64,000 bases of DNA, taken from contig NZ_JAERMU010000004.1 of assembly GCF_016756775.1 (NCBI RefSeq), positions 186,001 through 250,000 on the forward strand. The letters run 5' to 3'. Positions 1-9,562 of this stretch are shown here, piece after piece. Both the position numbers and the translations under genes were made by a program. The notes beneath the pieces were generated by a model that saw nothing but the letters and a program-made list of their open reading frames with translations, searched no databases and was not told the origin of the DNA. Each line of letters opens with the position of its first letter. The first letter of the stretch is position 1. This DNA is from Dryocola clanedunensis subsp. sulfonylureivorans (GTDB taxonomy: Bacteria > Pseudomonadota > Gammaproteobacteria > Enterobacterales > Enterobacteriaceae).

Positions 1-1247
1 TCTTTCGTCTTCAGCGCCTGAGTCAGGCCCGGTGCTTTGGTATCCGGGGCGACAATCTGGCTGGAGTGCGCGTGGTCAGCGGTGACGACCACCAGCGTGT
101 TGCCATCCTCACGGGCAAACGCCAGCGCTTTTTGCACCGCTTCGTCCAAATCCACCGTTTCGCCAATCTGGCCGCAAGGGTTAGCGGCATGGTCCTGTTT
201 ATCAATAGACGCCCCCTCCACCTGCAGGAAGAAGCCCTTTTCATTGCCCTTCAGCAGCGTAATGGCCTTATCCGTCATCTGGGCGAGCGTTGGCACGCTG
301 GCATCGCGCTGCGGGTTTGGCGTGCAGGTCACGGCGGGCTTATCAATATTGCCGTGATAGCTCGCCTTCGGCCCCTCCCAGAGCACCGGCATATTGCCCG
401 GCGCAAACATGCCGATCAGCGGTTTTTGCTGATTAGCTTCGCGGATTGCCGCAAGCCCGCTGGCGTTATCCACCCACTGATAGCCCCTACTCTGCGCCTG
501 CTCCCGCAACGTTTTTCCGTTCCACTCCCCTGCTTTGGCCGTCTCTGCAAATGTTGTCGCGCCCCCGCCTAACGTAACATCAGGGCGTGCATTGAGAAGC
601 TGTTCGGTGATCGACCCTTTGCCACCGTTTTCCAGCGCATTCGCGGCACATTTTTCACTGGTCACCGTTGGGCCATAGCATTTACGCGATGTGACATGGG
701 AGATAAGCGCGGCAGGCGTTGCATCCTGGATTTCCGCCGTGGAGACGTTGCCGGTCGCCTTGCCAGCGGCTTTCGCGAGCTCAAGTATGGTGGGATGGTC
801 TTTACCGTTCACGTCCACGCCAAGCGCCCCGTTATAGGTTTTTACGCCGGTGCTCCATGCTGTAGCCGAGGCGGCAGAATCGGTCACGTAATCAGGCTTA
901 TGGGATTTCTTATCCAGCGAATAATGGGTGTACTGCCCGGTCAGCGGCAGCGCATCAATGCCCCTGAAGAAGCCGCCAGCCCCTTCCGCATAGTTACGGG
1001 CCGCAGTGATTTCAGAATCCCCCATGCCGTCACCAATTAGCAGAATGACATTCTTAGCAGGCTGATTAATTAATGACGCACGTAACGCTTCGGTTCTGTC
1101 GCTATTAAGGCGTCGTGCGCCGCCGGGCTGGGTGATATCGCCGCTCGCCGCTCGTGTCTCTGGTGTTAAAGATATATTTTCCGCAAAGGTAAGCGGGGCG
1201 GTTAGCAGCAATGGGAATAAGGTTATAATTATTGTGCTCTGTTTCAC
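1..1247 (-). CDS. phoA: Alkaline phosphatase PhoA, C-terminus cut off by the window edge
   Basis: Periplasmic non-specific phosphomonoesterase that releases inorganic phosphate during phosphate starvation. The reverse strand reads without a stop from a GTG start, the codon also used in E. coli, through a signal peptide (about residues 1-22, ending LTFA) to the window edge, so roughly the last 55 residues are missing. The metal-site segment LLIGDGMGD, the catalytic serine in DSAAS and the [11 protein letters not shown] metal-binding histidine segment are all visible. A PhoB box lies just upstream. iraP precedes it in the same direction, as in E. coli. Identity is certain; only the 3' end is unseen. 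Confidence 0.97.
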   Translation of the reverse strand, partial: MKQSTIIITLFPLLLTAPLTFAENISLTPETRAASGDITQPGGARRLNSDRTEALRASLINQPAKNVILLIGDGMGDSEITAARNYAEGAGGFFRGIDALPLTGQYTHYSLDKKSHKPDYVTDSAASATAWSTGVKTYNGALGVDVNGKDHPTILELAKAAGKATGNVSTAEIQDATPAALISHVTSRKCYGPTVTSEKCAANALENGGKGSITEQLLNARPDVTLGGGATTFAETAKAGEWNGKTLREQAQSRGYQWVDNASGLAAIREANQQKPLIGMFAPGNMPVLWEGPKASYHGNIDKPAVTCTPNPQRDASVPTLAQMTDKAITLLKGNEKGFFLQVEGASIDKQDHAANPCGQIGETVDLDEAVQKALAFAREDGNTLVVVTADHAHSSQIVAPDTKAPGLTQALKTK

Positions 1248-1311
1248 TTTATTTTCTCCATGTAAAAACTACAGGCATAAATAAACAACAGAGCAACAAT
1301 ATAAATAACAG

Positions 1312-1329
1312 ATGACAGTTAAATGACAG
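1312..1329 (-). promoter_or_regulatory. PhoB box of phoA
   Basis: On the minus strand two identical heptamers CTGTCAT are separated by TTAA, matching the two-half-site PhoB consensus. A TATATT-like -10 follows at a distance similar to the E. coli phoA promoter. The site lies between the iraP stop and the phoA start, so phoA should be activated by PhoBR under phosphate limitation. Confidence 0.9.
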
Positions 1330-1339
1330 CTTGCAGGTT

Positions 1340-1600
1340 TCAGCTCCGTGGGTGAGTCAATAACTTCTCTAAATACTGCTGCAAGAGTTGTGTGTCATGG
1401 GTGGTAACAACCCCCTTTGGGCGAGCGTCATGCATAGCAGCCTCAATACTGGTAATTAAAGCCTGCTGTTCACTTTGTTCCATGCGGCGCAGCAAGGCGG
1501 TAACAACAATTTCCAGCGCTTCGATCTGGGCCACAAACTCTTTCGACTCTTCTTCTTTTTCGGCGAGTTTAACCAGCAACTCAGCAATGAGATTTTTCAT
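1340..1600 (-). CDS. iraP: Anti-adaptor protein IraP
   Basis: Small cytoplasmic protein (86 aa) that binds the adaptor RssB and so protects sigma-S (RpoS) from ClpXP, notably in phosphate starvation. The N-terminus MKNLIAELL and the following KEEESKE and [14 protein letters not shown] segments match E. coli IraP, which has the same length. The ATG at 1600 was chosen over upstream in-frame starts because it reproduces the E. coli N-terminus; a neighbouring in-frame ATG two codons upstream is possible. A position just upstream of phoA is conserved in E. coli. The protein is predominantly helical with a coiled-coil-like first half. Confidence 0.92.
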   Translation of the reverse strand: MKNLIAELLVKLAEKEEESKEFVAQIEALEIVVTALLRRMEQSEQQALITSIEAAMHDARPKGVVTTHDTQLLQQYLEKLLTHPRS

Positions 1601-1755
1601 AACCATTGTCCCTAAGGGGTTGAAAGCTGACGGTAACACTCCGTCTGGCGCTTTCCTAGTAGGCAGAGGTATTATTTTTATATGACAGTTTAATTATGTG
1701 CGAGAGCGCAAAAAACCTTACTGAATGACTTATTTATAAAATAGTATGGCGGAAG

Positions 1756-1787
1756 GGCTATTCCAGATTTTCTTTTCAGGAATAGCC
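1756..1787. other. Inverted repeat downstream of the MdtG-like gene
   Basis: Arms GGCTATTCC and GGAATAGCC form a perfect 9-bp stem with a 14-nt T-rich loop, just after the stop of the exporter gene at 1805. No uninterrupted U-run follows directly on the minus strand, so it may be a weak terminator or an mRNA 3'-end structure. Confidence 0.4.
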
Positions 1788-1804
1788 ATATAAATTCCAG
1801 AAAA

Positions 1805-3028
1805 TTAACTCTGCCGCCGCTGACGCAGTAGCTCATCCTTCCGACGTTTATGATGTAACGCAATACCCAGCTGAATGATATTGATCAGCACCACTACGGC
1901 GGTGGCGGCAAATACCCAACGGAACCCGGCCATCGCGGACACGCCCGCGCCCATTAATGGTCCTACGACATTGCCCAGATACATAAACGACTGGTTGTAG
2001 CCAAATATTCGTCCTGTTACCTGGTCACTGGAATATTTCACCAGCAGCGTCTGCACGGCGGGCAGCATGGCCCCATCGGCAAAGCCCAACAAAAAGCGTA
2101 AAACCGCAAGCTGCACGGGCGAGGTCACAAAGGACATGGCAAAGAACAGCACCACGGCGATAATTAGCGTCGCCATTAATACTCTGGCGGTGCCAATGCG
2201 GTCACCCAGCTTGCCTAATTTTGGCGCCGAAAAGAGCGCGGAGATCCCCGGAACGGCGGCGATAAATCCGCTGATAAAGGCGATGTTGGTACTGTCCGGC
2301 GAAAGGTGTTTTATAAACAGCGCCAGAATCGGGCCAATGGAACCGTTACAAAGCTGAATGACCAGCGTGGTAACAAACAGGCTCAGCATGAGCCACGGGT
2401 AGGGAAGCGTGGCGAAGACAGCTTTACCCGATAGCCGCTCGGCCTTACTGATTTTCGGCCGCACGCCCTCTTTAATCAGCAGCAGCGTGACGGTAAAACT
2501 GACCATCAGCAGCGCTGCGGTGACAAAAAACACCATCCGCAGGCCCAGCGTATCCGCCATATACCCGCCCAGCAGCGGTCCCACAATCACCCCGCTTATC
2601 TGCGCGGTAGAAAGCGTGCTGATTGCCCAGCCGCTGCGCTCACGGGGCACCTGCGAAGCAACCAACGCCATCGCATTAGGAATGTAACCAGAAGTCAGCC
2701 CCATAATCGCGCGCAAAATAAAGAGCTGCCAGACATTGGTCGCAAAAGCCTGCAAAAGGATAGCGACGGCCATACCGAGGGAGGCGCGCAGCAGCATCAG
2801 CTTGCGCCCTTTCCGGTCGGCGAGGCTGCCCCACATCGGAGAGACAATGGCGGAAACCAGGAAGGTCACGCTGAAGGTCAGCCCCGACCACATGGACAGC
2901 GCCTGGTGCGACGTCACGCCCAGCTGTTCAACATAAAGCGGTAAAAACGGAAGAATTTGGCTGATGGCAAGCCCGGTAAAGAAGCAACCGAACCAGACCG
3001 AGATAATATTGACCTTCCAGGATTCCAT
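1805..3028 (-). CDS. MdtG-like major facilitator drug exporter
   Basis: Inner-membrane proton-coupled exporter of the DHA1 branch of the major facilitator superfamily, 407 aa with about 12 hydrophobic segments. The loop 2-3 signature [10 protein letters not shown] lies near residue 65, and [22 protein letters not shown] and [15 protein letters not shown]-like segments resemble E. coli MdtG (YceE), which is of the same length. Divergence is visible throughout, and true mdtG lies elsewhere in E. coli, so this is more safely called a paralogue. It lies between iraP and ddlA, where E. coli has no such gene, and is probably a later insertion. Substrate unknown. Confidence 0.8.
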   Translation of the reverse strand: MESWKVNIISVWFGCFFTGLAISQILPFLPLYVEQLGVTSHQALSMWSGLTFSVTFLVSAIVSPMWGSLADRKGRKLMLLRASLGMAVAILLQAFATNVWQLFILRAIMGLTSGYIPNAMALVASQVPRERSGWAISTLSTAQISGVIVGPLLGGYMADTLGLRMVFFVTAALLMVSFTVTLLLIKEGVRPKISKAERLSGKAVFATLPYPWLMLSLFVTTLVIQLCNGSIGPILALFIKHLSPDSTNIAFISGFIAAVPGISALFSAPKLGKLGDRIGTARVLMATLIIAVVLFFAMSFVTSPVQLAVLRFLLGFADGAMLPAVQTLLVKYSSDQVTGRIFGYNQSFMYLGNVVGPLMGAGVSAMAGFRWVFAATAVVVLINIIQLGIALHHKRRKDELLRQRRQS

Positions 3029-3096
3029 ACGATGCGCTTAATCAGTGGAGTGAAAAGAGAGGCGGAATTCTGTGAAGTTTATCATACAAATTGACC

Positions 3097-3795
3097 TCAT
3101 CGACACAGACCGTAGCCGCGCATGCCTAAGTGAAAATGGTTGGCGTGCGCGGCGTTGTACTCCGGCCCCAGAGAGTTGCCAAAAAACGGACAGCCCGTAT
3201 CAAAGGCCCGGTGCAGGTATTCACTCCCCTTCCCGTCGGCCCGCCAGCCTTTCAGCACGCTGACCTGCTGTTTATTAGCAAACACAAAGCCGCTGATATC
3301 CAGCGCGTCCGCCGTGGCATGTTCACTCAGGCGCGCATCTTTTCGGTTGTAGATATTGCGGCAGGCGTAGCTGCCAAGATGGTTTATGCGCGTCAGTTTG
3401 CTGCCGAATGTCGCCTGTGCGAGCGGAGCCGCGCGCTGATGCACAAACATGGTCGCGCTGAGCGCCAGCGGGCAGCTGGCCAGGAAACTGCTGCTCAGCG
3501 CGATATCGCCAAAACTCTGCACACTGACGACGTCCGTCAGCGGGCAGGTCCCCGCCACGTTCGGCACAGGACGAAAACGCAGCTGCTGGCGTTCCGCCGC
3601 CTGTTCAAGCAAAACCAGACAGCTCTGCGGGTGGTCTGCCATCTGGCGCAGCTTGTAGCGAGTCACCAGCGTTGGCGGATCGTCAATGGATAAAGGAGCA
3701 AAGGGATTAAACTGCGGAGGGAGGTTTTGGTAAATCCAGAAAGCCGCCACCGCCGTCACGGTGAAACCCATCACGATTTTTACTCCTTTCGCCAT
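3097..3795 (-). CDS. Extensin-like C-terminal domain protein, membrane-anchored
   Basis: A 232-aa protein with an N-terminal signal anchor (about residues 5-22) followed by a domain of the extensin-like C-terminal family, common in proteobacteria and of unknown function. Typical features are paired cysteines (NVAGTCPLTDVV, SYACRNIYNR, DTGCPFFG), the SEHATADALDISGF segment and the closing HANHFHLGMRGYGLC. The SEHATADALD and HANHFHLG segments resemble the metal-site motifs of D,D-peptidases of the VanY/MepA type, so a peptidoglycan role is possible but not shown. It is read in the same direction as the MdtG-like gene about 70 bp downstream. Confidence 0.75.
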   Translation of the reverse strand: MAKGVKIVMGFTVTAVAAFWIYQNLPPQFNPFAPLSIDDPPTLVTRYKLRQMADHPQSCLVLLEQAAERQQLRFRPVPNVAGTCPLTDVVSVQSFGDIALSSSFLASCPLALSATMFVHQRAAPLAQATFGSKLTRINHLGSYACRNIYNRKDARLSEHATADALDISGFVFANKQQVSVLKGWRADGKGSEYLHRAFDTGCPFFGNSLGPEYNAAHANHFHLGMRGYGLCR

Positions 3796-3929
3796 GCCAC
3801 GATCCTTAATTGATTACGGAATAATCAGTATAGAAGTCACGAGATTTTAAGCAGCCACGAAGCACATGAATCAACGCTATGAGCGTGGTATGTTGTTCGC
3901 CTTTGTAATTGTTAAGGATGGGTTTGGGC

Positions 3930-5030
3930 ATGGCAAAACTGCGGGTTGGTATCGTCTTTGGTGGCAAGTCGGCGGAGCACGAGGTGTCGCTGCAGTCGGC
4001 AAAAAATATCGTCGACGCCATTGATAAGTCGAAGTTTGAGGTGCTGCTGCTGGGTATCGACAAGCAGGGACAGTGGCACGTCAATGACGCCTCCAGCTAT
4101 CTGCTCAATGCGCAGAATCCGGCACTTATTGCTCTGAACCGCTCCGAAAAAAATGTCGCGCTGGTCGCCGGCCAGACGAAGGATCAGCTGATTGACTCTC
4201 GCTCCGGCGAACACCTTGCGCAGGTGGATGTGATTTTCCCTATCGTACACGGCACGCTGGGCGAAGACGGCTCTCTGCAAGGCATGTTGCGCATGGCGAA
4301 TCTGCCGTTTGTTGGCTCCGGCGTACTTGGCTCTGCGGTAAGCATGGACAAAGACGTCACCAAACGTCTGCTGCGCGATGCGGGGCTGAACGTCGCGCCG
4401 TTCATCACGCTCACCCGCGCTAATCGCAATAAAATCAGCTTTGCCGAAGTGGAAAAGAAGCTGGGTCTGCCGCTGTTTATCAAACCGGCAAACCAGGGGT
4501 CTTCCGTTGGCGTGAGCAAAGTGAGCAGCGCACAGCAGTATGAAACCGCCGTGGCGCTCGCTTTCGAGTTCGATCATAAGGTTGTGGTGGAAACCGGCAT
4601 CAAAGGCCGCGAGATCGAGTGCGCCGTGCTGGGTAACGATGAACCGCAGGCAAGCACCTGCGGGGAAGTCGTGGTCAGCAGCGACTTCTACTCCTACGAC
4701 ACCAAGTACATAGATGATAAAGGCGCGCAGGTGGTGGTTCCGGCTTCGCTTTCCGCTGAGATCAACGACAAAATCCGTGGTATTGCGGTACAGGCTTATC
4801 AGGCGCTGGAGTGCAGCGGCATGGCACGTGTTGATGTCTTCCTGACCGAAGACGGCGAGGTCATCATCAATGAGATCAACACGCTGCCGGGCTTTACCAA
4901 CATCAGCATGTATCCAAAACTCTGGCAGGCCAGCGGCCTGGACTACCAGACGCTGATTACCCGCCTGATTGAACTGGCCCTTGAGCGCCACCAGCAGGAC
5001 GGCGCGTTGAAAAGTTCGATTACGGCCTAA
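3930..5030 (+). CDS. ddlA: D-alanine--D-alanine ligase A
   Basis: Cytoplasmic ATP-grasp ligase that joins two D-alanines for the peptidoglycan pentapeptide; 366 aa, matching E. coli DdlA. The start [18 protein letters not shown] was chosen because it matches the E. coli N-terminus and follows an AAGGATG ribosome site; upstream in-frame ATGs are too far extended. Recognisable parts are the N-terminal [10 protein letters not shown], the ATP-grasp loop [14 protein letters not shown], the omega-loop tyrosine in YDTKYID and the metal-binding EINTLPGFT near the end. It converges on yaiZ with only 3 bp between the two stop codons, the E. coli arrangement. Confidence 0.97.
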   Translation: MAKLRVGIVFGGKSAEHEVSLQSAKNIVDAIDKSKFEVLLLGIDKQGQWHVNDASSYLLNAQNPALIALNRSEKNVALVAGQTKDQLIDSRSGEHLAQVDVIFPIVHGTLGEDGSLQGMLRMANLPFVGSGVLGSAVSMDKDVTKRLLRDAGLNVAPFITLTRANRNKISFAEVEKKLGLPLFIKPANQGSSVGVSKVSSAQQYETAVALAFEFDHKVVVETGIKGREIECAVLGNDEPQASTCGEVVVSSDFYSYDTKYIDDKGAQVVVPASLSAEINDKIRGIAVQAYQALECSGMARVDVFLTEDGEVIINEINTLPGFTNISMYPKLWQASGLDYQTLITRLIELALERHQQDGALKSSITA

Positions 5031-5033
5031 GCG

Positions 5034-5264
5034 TTACTCATTCGCCGTTCCCGGCTCTTCAGGTTCCGGGCGACGGCGAATGATAAAGCCCGCCAGCCAG
5101 AAACAGATAACCCACGTCACCAGGCCGACCGCATAGCTCCGCCAGCCCTCAGTATTGACTCCAAGCAGGCCAACCACGCCGTTTAAGATGAAAATCAGCC
5201 CAATCGCCACGGCATAGTAATGCCAGTCACGCCGCATTTTCAGACTCAGTGTTTTCGCAACCAT
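5034..5264 (-). CDS. yaiZ: Small inner-membrane protein YaiZ (DUF2754)
   Basis: A 76-aa protein with two predicted membrane helices, matching E. coli YaiZ in the conserved stretches RRDWHYYAVAIGLIFILNG and YAVGLVTWVICFWLAG. The ATG at 5264 is preferred; a longer frame to 5393 would add a tail lacking in E. coli. The C-terminus is charged (IIRRRPEPEEP). Its function is unknown in any organism I know of. It converges with ddlA and is divergent from yaiY, as in E. coli. Confidence 0.88.
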   Translation of the reverse strand: MVAKTLSLKMRRDWHYYAVAIGLIFILNGVVGLLGVNTEGWRSYAVGLVTWVICFWLAGFIIRRRPEPEEPGTANE

Positions 5265-5530
5265 GATGCCATCCGCAGACAAATTCAGTGGCGGCATTGT
5301 CGCACAGGCCGTGCCGGGAAACCGCACGTTTATAGACGTCAACGTGGATTGTGTTACAGATATTTCATTTAAGTTACTAAATTGTGATTTCACGCAAATA
5401 ATGCAACTTCAGGAAGATTCTTGCCCTGTATTTACCAACAATCTGATATTGACAAACCTTATGACCTGCCACACTTGCTGCAATTATCGGGCGGAAACCT
5501 GCCTGGCGTGACGGTTACACGGGAGGTCTT

Positions 5531-5857
5531 ATGACTGAAATATCATTGTCGAAACACGTGGTCCCCACGACGATTACCGTCTCCTCAACCAAAACGACTG
5601 GTGCCACCCTCAGCAATATCGCCTACGCGGTATTTATTCTGTTCTGCTTCTGGGTCGGCAGCCAGATCCTCAACCTGCTGGTTAACGCGCCCGGCGTGCT
5701 GGAACATCTGGCGCAGGGCAACGACGCCACCCGACCACGCATTGAGATGGGGCTGGCCGTCAGCACCGTCTTTGGCCTGGTGCCTTTCCTGCTGGGCTGC
5801 GCATTCCTTGGCATGATTGCCCTGATGGTGAAATACCACCATCGGCACGAATATTAA
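5531..5857 (+). CDS. yaiY: Inner-membrane protein YaiY (DUF2755)
   Basis: A 108-aa membrane protein with two hydrophobic helices (about residues 30-55 and 75-100) and a short basic, histidine-rich tail. Segments NIAYAVFILFCFWVGSQ and FGLVPFLLGC match E. coli YaiY. The start follows a GGGAGGTC ribosome site 6 bp away. Function unknown. It lies between divergent yaiZ and convergent yaiW, as in E. coli. The 266-bp gap upstream holds no other gene that I can support. Confidence 0.9.
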   Translation: MTEISLSKHVVPTTITVSSTKTTGATLSNIAYAVFILFCFWVGSQILNLLVNAPGVLEHLAQGNDATRPRIEMGLAVSTVFGLVPFLLGCAFLGMIALMVKYHHRHEY

Positions 5858-5890
5858 GCGTTGGATGACGCTGCGCTTATCCAACCTACG
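5858..5890. repeat. REP element after yaiY
   Basis: A single palindromic REP unit with core GGATGACGCTGCGCTTATCC directly downstream of the yaiY stop and before the converging yaiW stop. Such units commonly stabilise mRNA 3' ends or bind gyrase or IHF in enterobacteria. Confidence 0.8.
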
Positions 5891-5910
5891 CCAGCGTCAT
5901 CCACCAATTT

Positions 5911-7020
5911 TTACCTCTTCATACAAGCTGCACGTCTGTCATCTACCCGTTTTGCAAACCATGCCGTCGTTAAATTGCGGGTGATTTTCGGGCTTTCCAG
6001 CGTGATGCCCGGCAGCATCTCACGCGGTAACTTCTTGCCCGCTTTTTTCTCCGCCAGCGCGTAAACCTGCTCGTAGAGATCGGTCTTCTCGAAGTCGATG
6101 CTGTCGCCTTTTTGCAGCGCCCGGTGGATCTGGCTGTCGCTCATATCCAGCCTGCCCGCCAGCTTTCTGACCGCAAGCTCGGTGCTGCCCGCTTTGTCTG
6201 TGTTATAGAGAATAAGATCCCCGTCCAGCGCCAGCTTCGTTCCCGTAGCCTTGCTTACCGCATTCTGGAAGGCGGCGTTGCGGCTGGCGTACCATCCCGC
6301 GTTGAAGTCCGCGAAACGGTAAAGCGGCCTGGTGTAATTCGCCGGGTAGTTCAGCAGATGGTAGGTACCGAACCACATGCCGCCACGGCGGGTAAAGACT
6401 TCCTGACGCACGGTGCCTTCCATTTTCCACGGATAGTCGCTGGTGTGCTGCTCCGCAAACGCGATGCTCACCTGCATCGGCCCGCCGGTATGCACCGGAT
6501 TCAGATTACCAAATAGTTTCTGGCCCATCGGCACCATGCCGATAAAGTCATCAAAGATGGCGCTGAGCTGGCCTTCGGTTTTGACCTTGTCCAGCCTGTC
6601 GCTGTAGCTCTTACCGTTCGGCGACTGAATTTTCAGCGCGGTGTGGACCAAAAACGCCGGGATATGCAGGCTTTCGGCGCGACGGTCGATCTCTTTCCAG
6701 GCAATAGCACTCAGGTTGGGTACTGCCGGGTCCGCCACAAGGTTGGATTCCTGCTGCGCCACCGCCAGCACGGAGCAGATATTCTCCTCGCTCGGTGCGA
6801 TATCCTGGCTCTTGAAGGTTGTTGCTAACTCTTTTGCCCAGGCGCTGCGATCCTTCTGACCCGCCGGCAATTTTTGCTTCACAACCGTTTCCACATCCAC
6901 CGGCTTTGCGGTTTCGGAAACAGAAGGGGCGGTTTTGGTCGTACAGCCAGCGAGGAGAAGCGCTGCGCCCAGGCTCAGGGCGAAAAGTCCATATTGTTTA
7001 TTTTGCTTTGCAATCGTCAT
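5911..7020 (-). CDS. yaiW: Outer-membrane lipoprotein YaiW (DUF1615)
   Basis: A 369-aa lipoprotein with a type II signal (hydrophobic ALSLGAALLLAGC, lipobox Cys near residue 20). In E. coli YaiW is a surface-exposed outer-membrane lipoprotein that influences SbmA-dependent uptake of proline-rich antimicrobial peptides. The ATG at 7020 gives a standard lipoprotein N-terminus; a longer frame to 7068 would bury the signal. DUF1615 stretches such as GPMQVSIAFAEQH and GGMWFGTYHLLNYPANYTR are present. In E. coli it directly follows sbmA; here a four-gene cassette lies between them. Confidence 0.92.
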   Translation of the reverse strand: MTIAKQNKQYGLFALSLGAALLLAGCTTKTAPSVSETAKPVDVETVVKQKLPAGQKDRSAWAKELATTFKSQDIAPSEENICSVLAVAQQESNLVADPAVPNLSAIAWKEIDRRAESLHIPAFLVHTALKIQSPNGKSYSDRLDKVKTEGQLSAIFDDFIGMVPMGQKLFGNLNPVHTGGPMQVSIAFAEQHTSDYPWKMEGTVRQEVFTRRGGMWFGTYHLLNYPANYTRPLYRFADFNAGWYASRNAAFQNAVSKATGTKLALDGDLILYNTDKAGSTELAVRKLAGRLDMSDSQIHRALQKGDSIDFEKTDLYEQVYALAEKKAGKKLPREMLPGITLESPKITRNLTTAWFAKRVDDRRAACMKR

Positions 7021-7216
7021 AACGTTCCGTTGTGTTTGTTTTGTCTGGCCCGCTTGAATAATCGCCACGTCAGGGCCACCGGACTAAGGTTTAACTGTGC
7101 CCGCTATTGCCGGCCCTGACAATCATAAATACTGATGAATCAATCATATCAATATATTTGAGCTATCAGCTCTGAGCGCCCAGAATGCCCCCACACCCAC
7201 CCAGCAGGAGCAGAGC

Positions 7217-7807
7217 ATGACTGACAACGCACAATACCTTGAAGACCGCCTCGCCATTGGTGACCTGTTAAACGGCTGGATCTACCGCGACCAGTCCCAG
7301 TGGGACGAGCTGGCTAAACTGTTTCACCCGGACGGCACAATCGAGGTGACCTGGTTTGAAGGACTGGCGAGCGAGTTTATTAAAGGCTCGATGCGCATGG
7401 GCGAATCGGACATCGGCACCAAACATCTCATCGGCGTGCCGACCGTAACCTTTAATGCCGCACAGGACAAAGCCCTCGCTATCACCAACGCCATGATCAT
7501 CGGCCAGAACAGCAAGCTGGCGCTCGGTGCCACCTGTCACAACCGCTTCTTTGACATGATTGAAAAGCGCAACGGCGAATGGAAAATTCTTCGTCGCCAG
7601 GTGGTCTACGATTTTGGCTCCTTTGATTTCCCGCTGGGCTTTGTCGAAATCGATCGGGAAGCGGCGGCCCGTTACCCGCTGGCCTATGCCCCGCTCGCTT
7701 ATCTGCTGGAAAAATCCGGCTTCCCGGTGCAGCGCGTCTTTGCCACCAAAGGCTCAGAGCTGGAAACAACGCTGCAAAAAGAGACCGCGGCCTGGCTGGC
7801 AGCCTGA
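7217..7807 (+). CDS. SnoaL/NTF2-like fold protein
   Basis: A 196-aa cytoplasmic protein of the NTF2-like (SnoaL_4) superfamily, cone-shaped folds found in dehydratases, isomerases and ring-hydroxylating dioxygenase small subunits. The N-terminus EDRLAIGDLLNGWIYRDQSQWDEL and the strand TCHNRFFDMIEKRNGEWKI are typical of the family. A CAGGAG ribosome site precedes the ATG. It lies 86 bp upstream of a MarR-pump operon, in the same direction, and may process or bind the pump's substrate; that link is inference from position. No function can be assigned from sequence alone. Confidence 0.75.
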   Translation: MTDNAQYLEDRLAIGDLLNGWIYRDQSQWDELAKLFHPDGTIEVTWFEGLASEFIKGSMRMGESDIGTKHLIGVPTVTFNAAQDKALAITNAMIIGQNSKLALGATCHNRFFDMIEKRNGEWKILRRQVVYDFGSFDFPLGFVEIDREAAARYPLAYAPLAYLLEKSGFPVQRVFATKGSELETTLQKETAAWLAA

Positions 7808-7847
7808 CAAAATGTGCGCTTTTCTTGACACAACGTTGACAATTAAA

Positions 7848-7887
7848 TGCCTGGTCAGTAATTTCATCTGTAATTACTGACCAGGCA
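7848..7887. promoter_or_regulatory. Long palindromic operator ahead of the marR-emrAB operon
   Basis: Two perfect 16-bp arms (7848-7863 and 7872-7887; half-site TGCCTGGTCAGTAATT) surround an 8-bp centre, ending 6 bp before the MarR-family ATG. A TTGACA -35 at 7836-7841 and a TAATTT-like -10 at about 7859 place the promoter inside the palindrome, so a bound dimer would block transcription. MarR proteins usually repress their own operon from such sites. The absence of a U-run argues against a terminator. Confidence 0.75.
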
Positions 7888-7893
7888 AATATC

Positions 7894-8349
7894 ATGACTC
7901 ACCATCCGGGTATTATTACCAACAAACTCCATCTCGGTTTGCTTATCCACCTCGCAAACCAGTTCAAAGACCAACTCATCAGCCACTATTTTGCCGGTGC
8001 GGATATCACTGCCCCGCAGTTCAAAGTGCTTATCAGCATCCATAAAGGCTTCACCAGCCCCGTTGAAATCAGCAAAAACCTGGTCATGGACGCCGGTGCC
8101 ATGAGCCGTATGGTTGACCGCATGGTGAAGCGGGAGCTGATTATCCGCACCCCAAACCCGCAGGATAAACGCCAGGTCATTCTGGCGCTGTGTGACAAAG
8201 GCCAGGCCCTTTGCGACCGTTTTGAAAAAGAGGCGCTGGCCTCAATCATCGGCGACCTCACCGCCCGACTCACCCACGATGAGTCCCGTTTACTGGTAGA
8301 GCTAATCACAAAAATGCTGCCGGACGAGATCGTCGCACCTCATCGCTAA
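7894..8349 (+). CDS. MarR-family transcriptional regulator
   Basis: A 151-aa winged-helix regulator. Conserved features are the helix APQFKVLISIHKG, the recognition region LVMDAGAMSRMVDRMVKRELI and the wing NPQDKRQVILALCDKG, typical of EmrR/MarR proteins that release DNA when they bind small phenolic or drug-like molecules. It is first gene of an operon with an EmrA-type and an EmrB-type protein (24 bp and 10 bp gaps), the same gene order as emrRAB in E. coli, but diverged enough that it is not simply emrR. A 40-bp palindrome next to the start suggests autorepression. Confidence 0.88.
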   Translation: MTHHPGIITNKLHLGLLIHLANQFKDQLISHYFAGADITAPQFKVLISIHKGFTSPVEISKNLVMDAGAMSRMVDRMVKRELIIRTPNPQDKRQVILALCDKGQALCDRFEKEALASIIGDLTARLTHDESRLLVELITKMLPDEIVAPHR

Positions 8350-8373
8350 GTCTTTACTAAAGGTCATCACAAG

Positions 8374-9552
8374 ATGGAAAGCACACCTGCCCAACACGTT
8401 GAGCGCGGCAGCAAGCGCAAACGTAACTTTATTATTCTGTTTCTGATCCTGGTGCTGGCCGCCGGGGGAATACTTGCGTGGTATCTGCTTTACGCCCGCT
8501 TCTATGAATCCACCGACGATGCCTACGTTAACGGCAACCAGGTGACGCTGACGCCGCAGATTGGCGGCACGGTGACCCAGGTCACCGTTGATGAAGGCGA
8601 CTTCGTGCAGAAGGGCCAGCCGCTGGTGCTGCTGGATCCGAGCGACACTGAAATCGCTCTGCAACAGGCGGAAGCGAACCTGGCAAACACTGTGCGTCAG
8701 GTTCGCGGGCTGTACAGCACGGCGGATAACTACCGTGCCCAGGTCGCGGCCAAAAAAGTCGCCCTGCAAACGGCGCAGAATGACTATGCCCGCCGTCAGA
8801 AAATCTTCTCTACCGGCGCAATCGCGGCGGAAGATCTTTCCCACTACCGTGATGCGGTCACCAGCGCGCAGAGCGATTTAGCCGCCGCGCAGGAAGCATT
8901 ACGCACCAATACCGCGATGGTTGATGACACCGTTATCGACAGCCATCCGGAGATTAAAAGCGCCGTTGCCACCCTGCGCCAGCGCTTCCTGGACAACGCC
9001 CGCAGCACCATCGTTGCGCCGGTTAGCGGCTATGTGGCCAAACGCGCCGTGCAGCTTGGGATGCGCGTGGATTCAGGCACCACGCTGCTGGCCATCGTGC
9101 CGCTCAGCGAAGTGTGGGTGGATGCCAACTTCAAAGAGAGCCAGATGAGCACCATGCGCCTGGGCCAGAAAGTCACCCTCAGCGCAGATCTTTACGGTGA
9201 CGACGTGGAATACCACGGCACCATCGAAAGTCTGGGTATCGGCACCGGCAGCGCCTTCTCTCTGCTGCCGGCCCAGAACGCCAGCGGTAACTGGATCAAA
9301 ATCGTGCAGCGTCTGCCGGTGCGCATCACGCTGGATCCGCACGACATGCAGAAACACCCGCTGCGCGTTGGCCTGTCGATGAACGTTCGTGTGGATATCC
9401 GCGACGACGGCGGTCATCTGCTGCCGCAGCAAACCGTTAGCGCCCCGCGTTTCACCACGGATGTGTATCAAAACCCGCTGGCCGAGGCGGACAAACTGGT
9501 GGCTAAAATCCTTCATGACAACAGCAAAACGGTAGCCGCGGGCAGCCGTTAA
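8374..9552 (+). CDS. EmrA-type membrane fusion protein (HlyD family)
   Basis: Periplasmic adaptor of a tripartite efflux pump, 392 aa. It has a short cytoplasmic tail rich in basic residues, one membrane helix (about residues 20-42), the characteristic YESTDDAYVNGNQVTLTPQI segment, a biotinyl-lipoyl half (VDEGDFVQKGQPLVLLDP), a coiled-coil hairpin (about 90-190) and the second lipoyl half around TIVAPVSGYVAKRAVQLGM. It would join the downstream DHA2 transporter to an outer-membrane channel such as TolC, which is not encoded here. Located 24 bp after the MarR gene and 10 bp before emrB-like, so one transcript is likely. Confidence 0.9.
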   Translation: MESTPAQHVERGSKRKRNFIILFLILVLAAGGILAWYLLYARFYESTDDAYVNGNQVTLTPQIGGTVTQVTVDEGDFVQKGQPLVLLDPSDTEIALQQAEANLANTVRQVRGLYSTADNYRAQVAAKKVALQTAQNDYARRQKIFSTGAIAAEDLSHYRDAVTSAQSDLAAAQEALRTNTAMVDDTVIDSHPEIKSAVATLRQRFLDNARSTIVAPVSGYVAKRAVQLGMRVDSGTTLLAIVPLSEVWVDANFKESQMSTMRLGQKVTLSADLYGDDVEYHGTIESLGIGTGSAFSLLPAQNASGNWIKIVQRLPVRITLDPHDMQKHPLRVGLSMNVRVDIRDDGGHLLPQQTVSAPRFTTDVYQNPLAEADKLVAKILHDNSKTVAAGSR

Positions 9553-9562
9553 GAGAGACGTT

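Noticed and set aside
3912-4991. 359-codon frame antisense to ddlA
   Set aside because: It lies wholly within ddlA on the other strand, has low-complexity His/Arg/Gln-rich content and no ribosome site; a shadow of a real gene.
5263-5511. 82-codon frame upstream of yaiY
   Set aside because: Runs through the yaiZ/yaiY promoter region, has no ribosome site and is not seen in E. coli.
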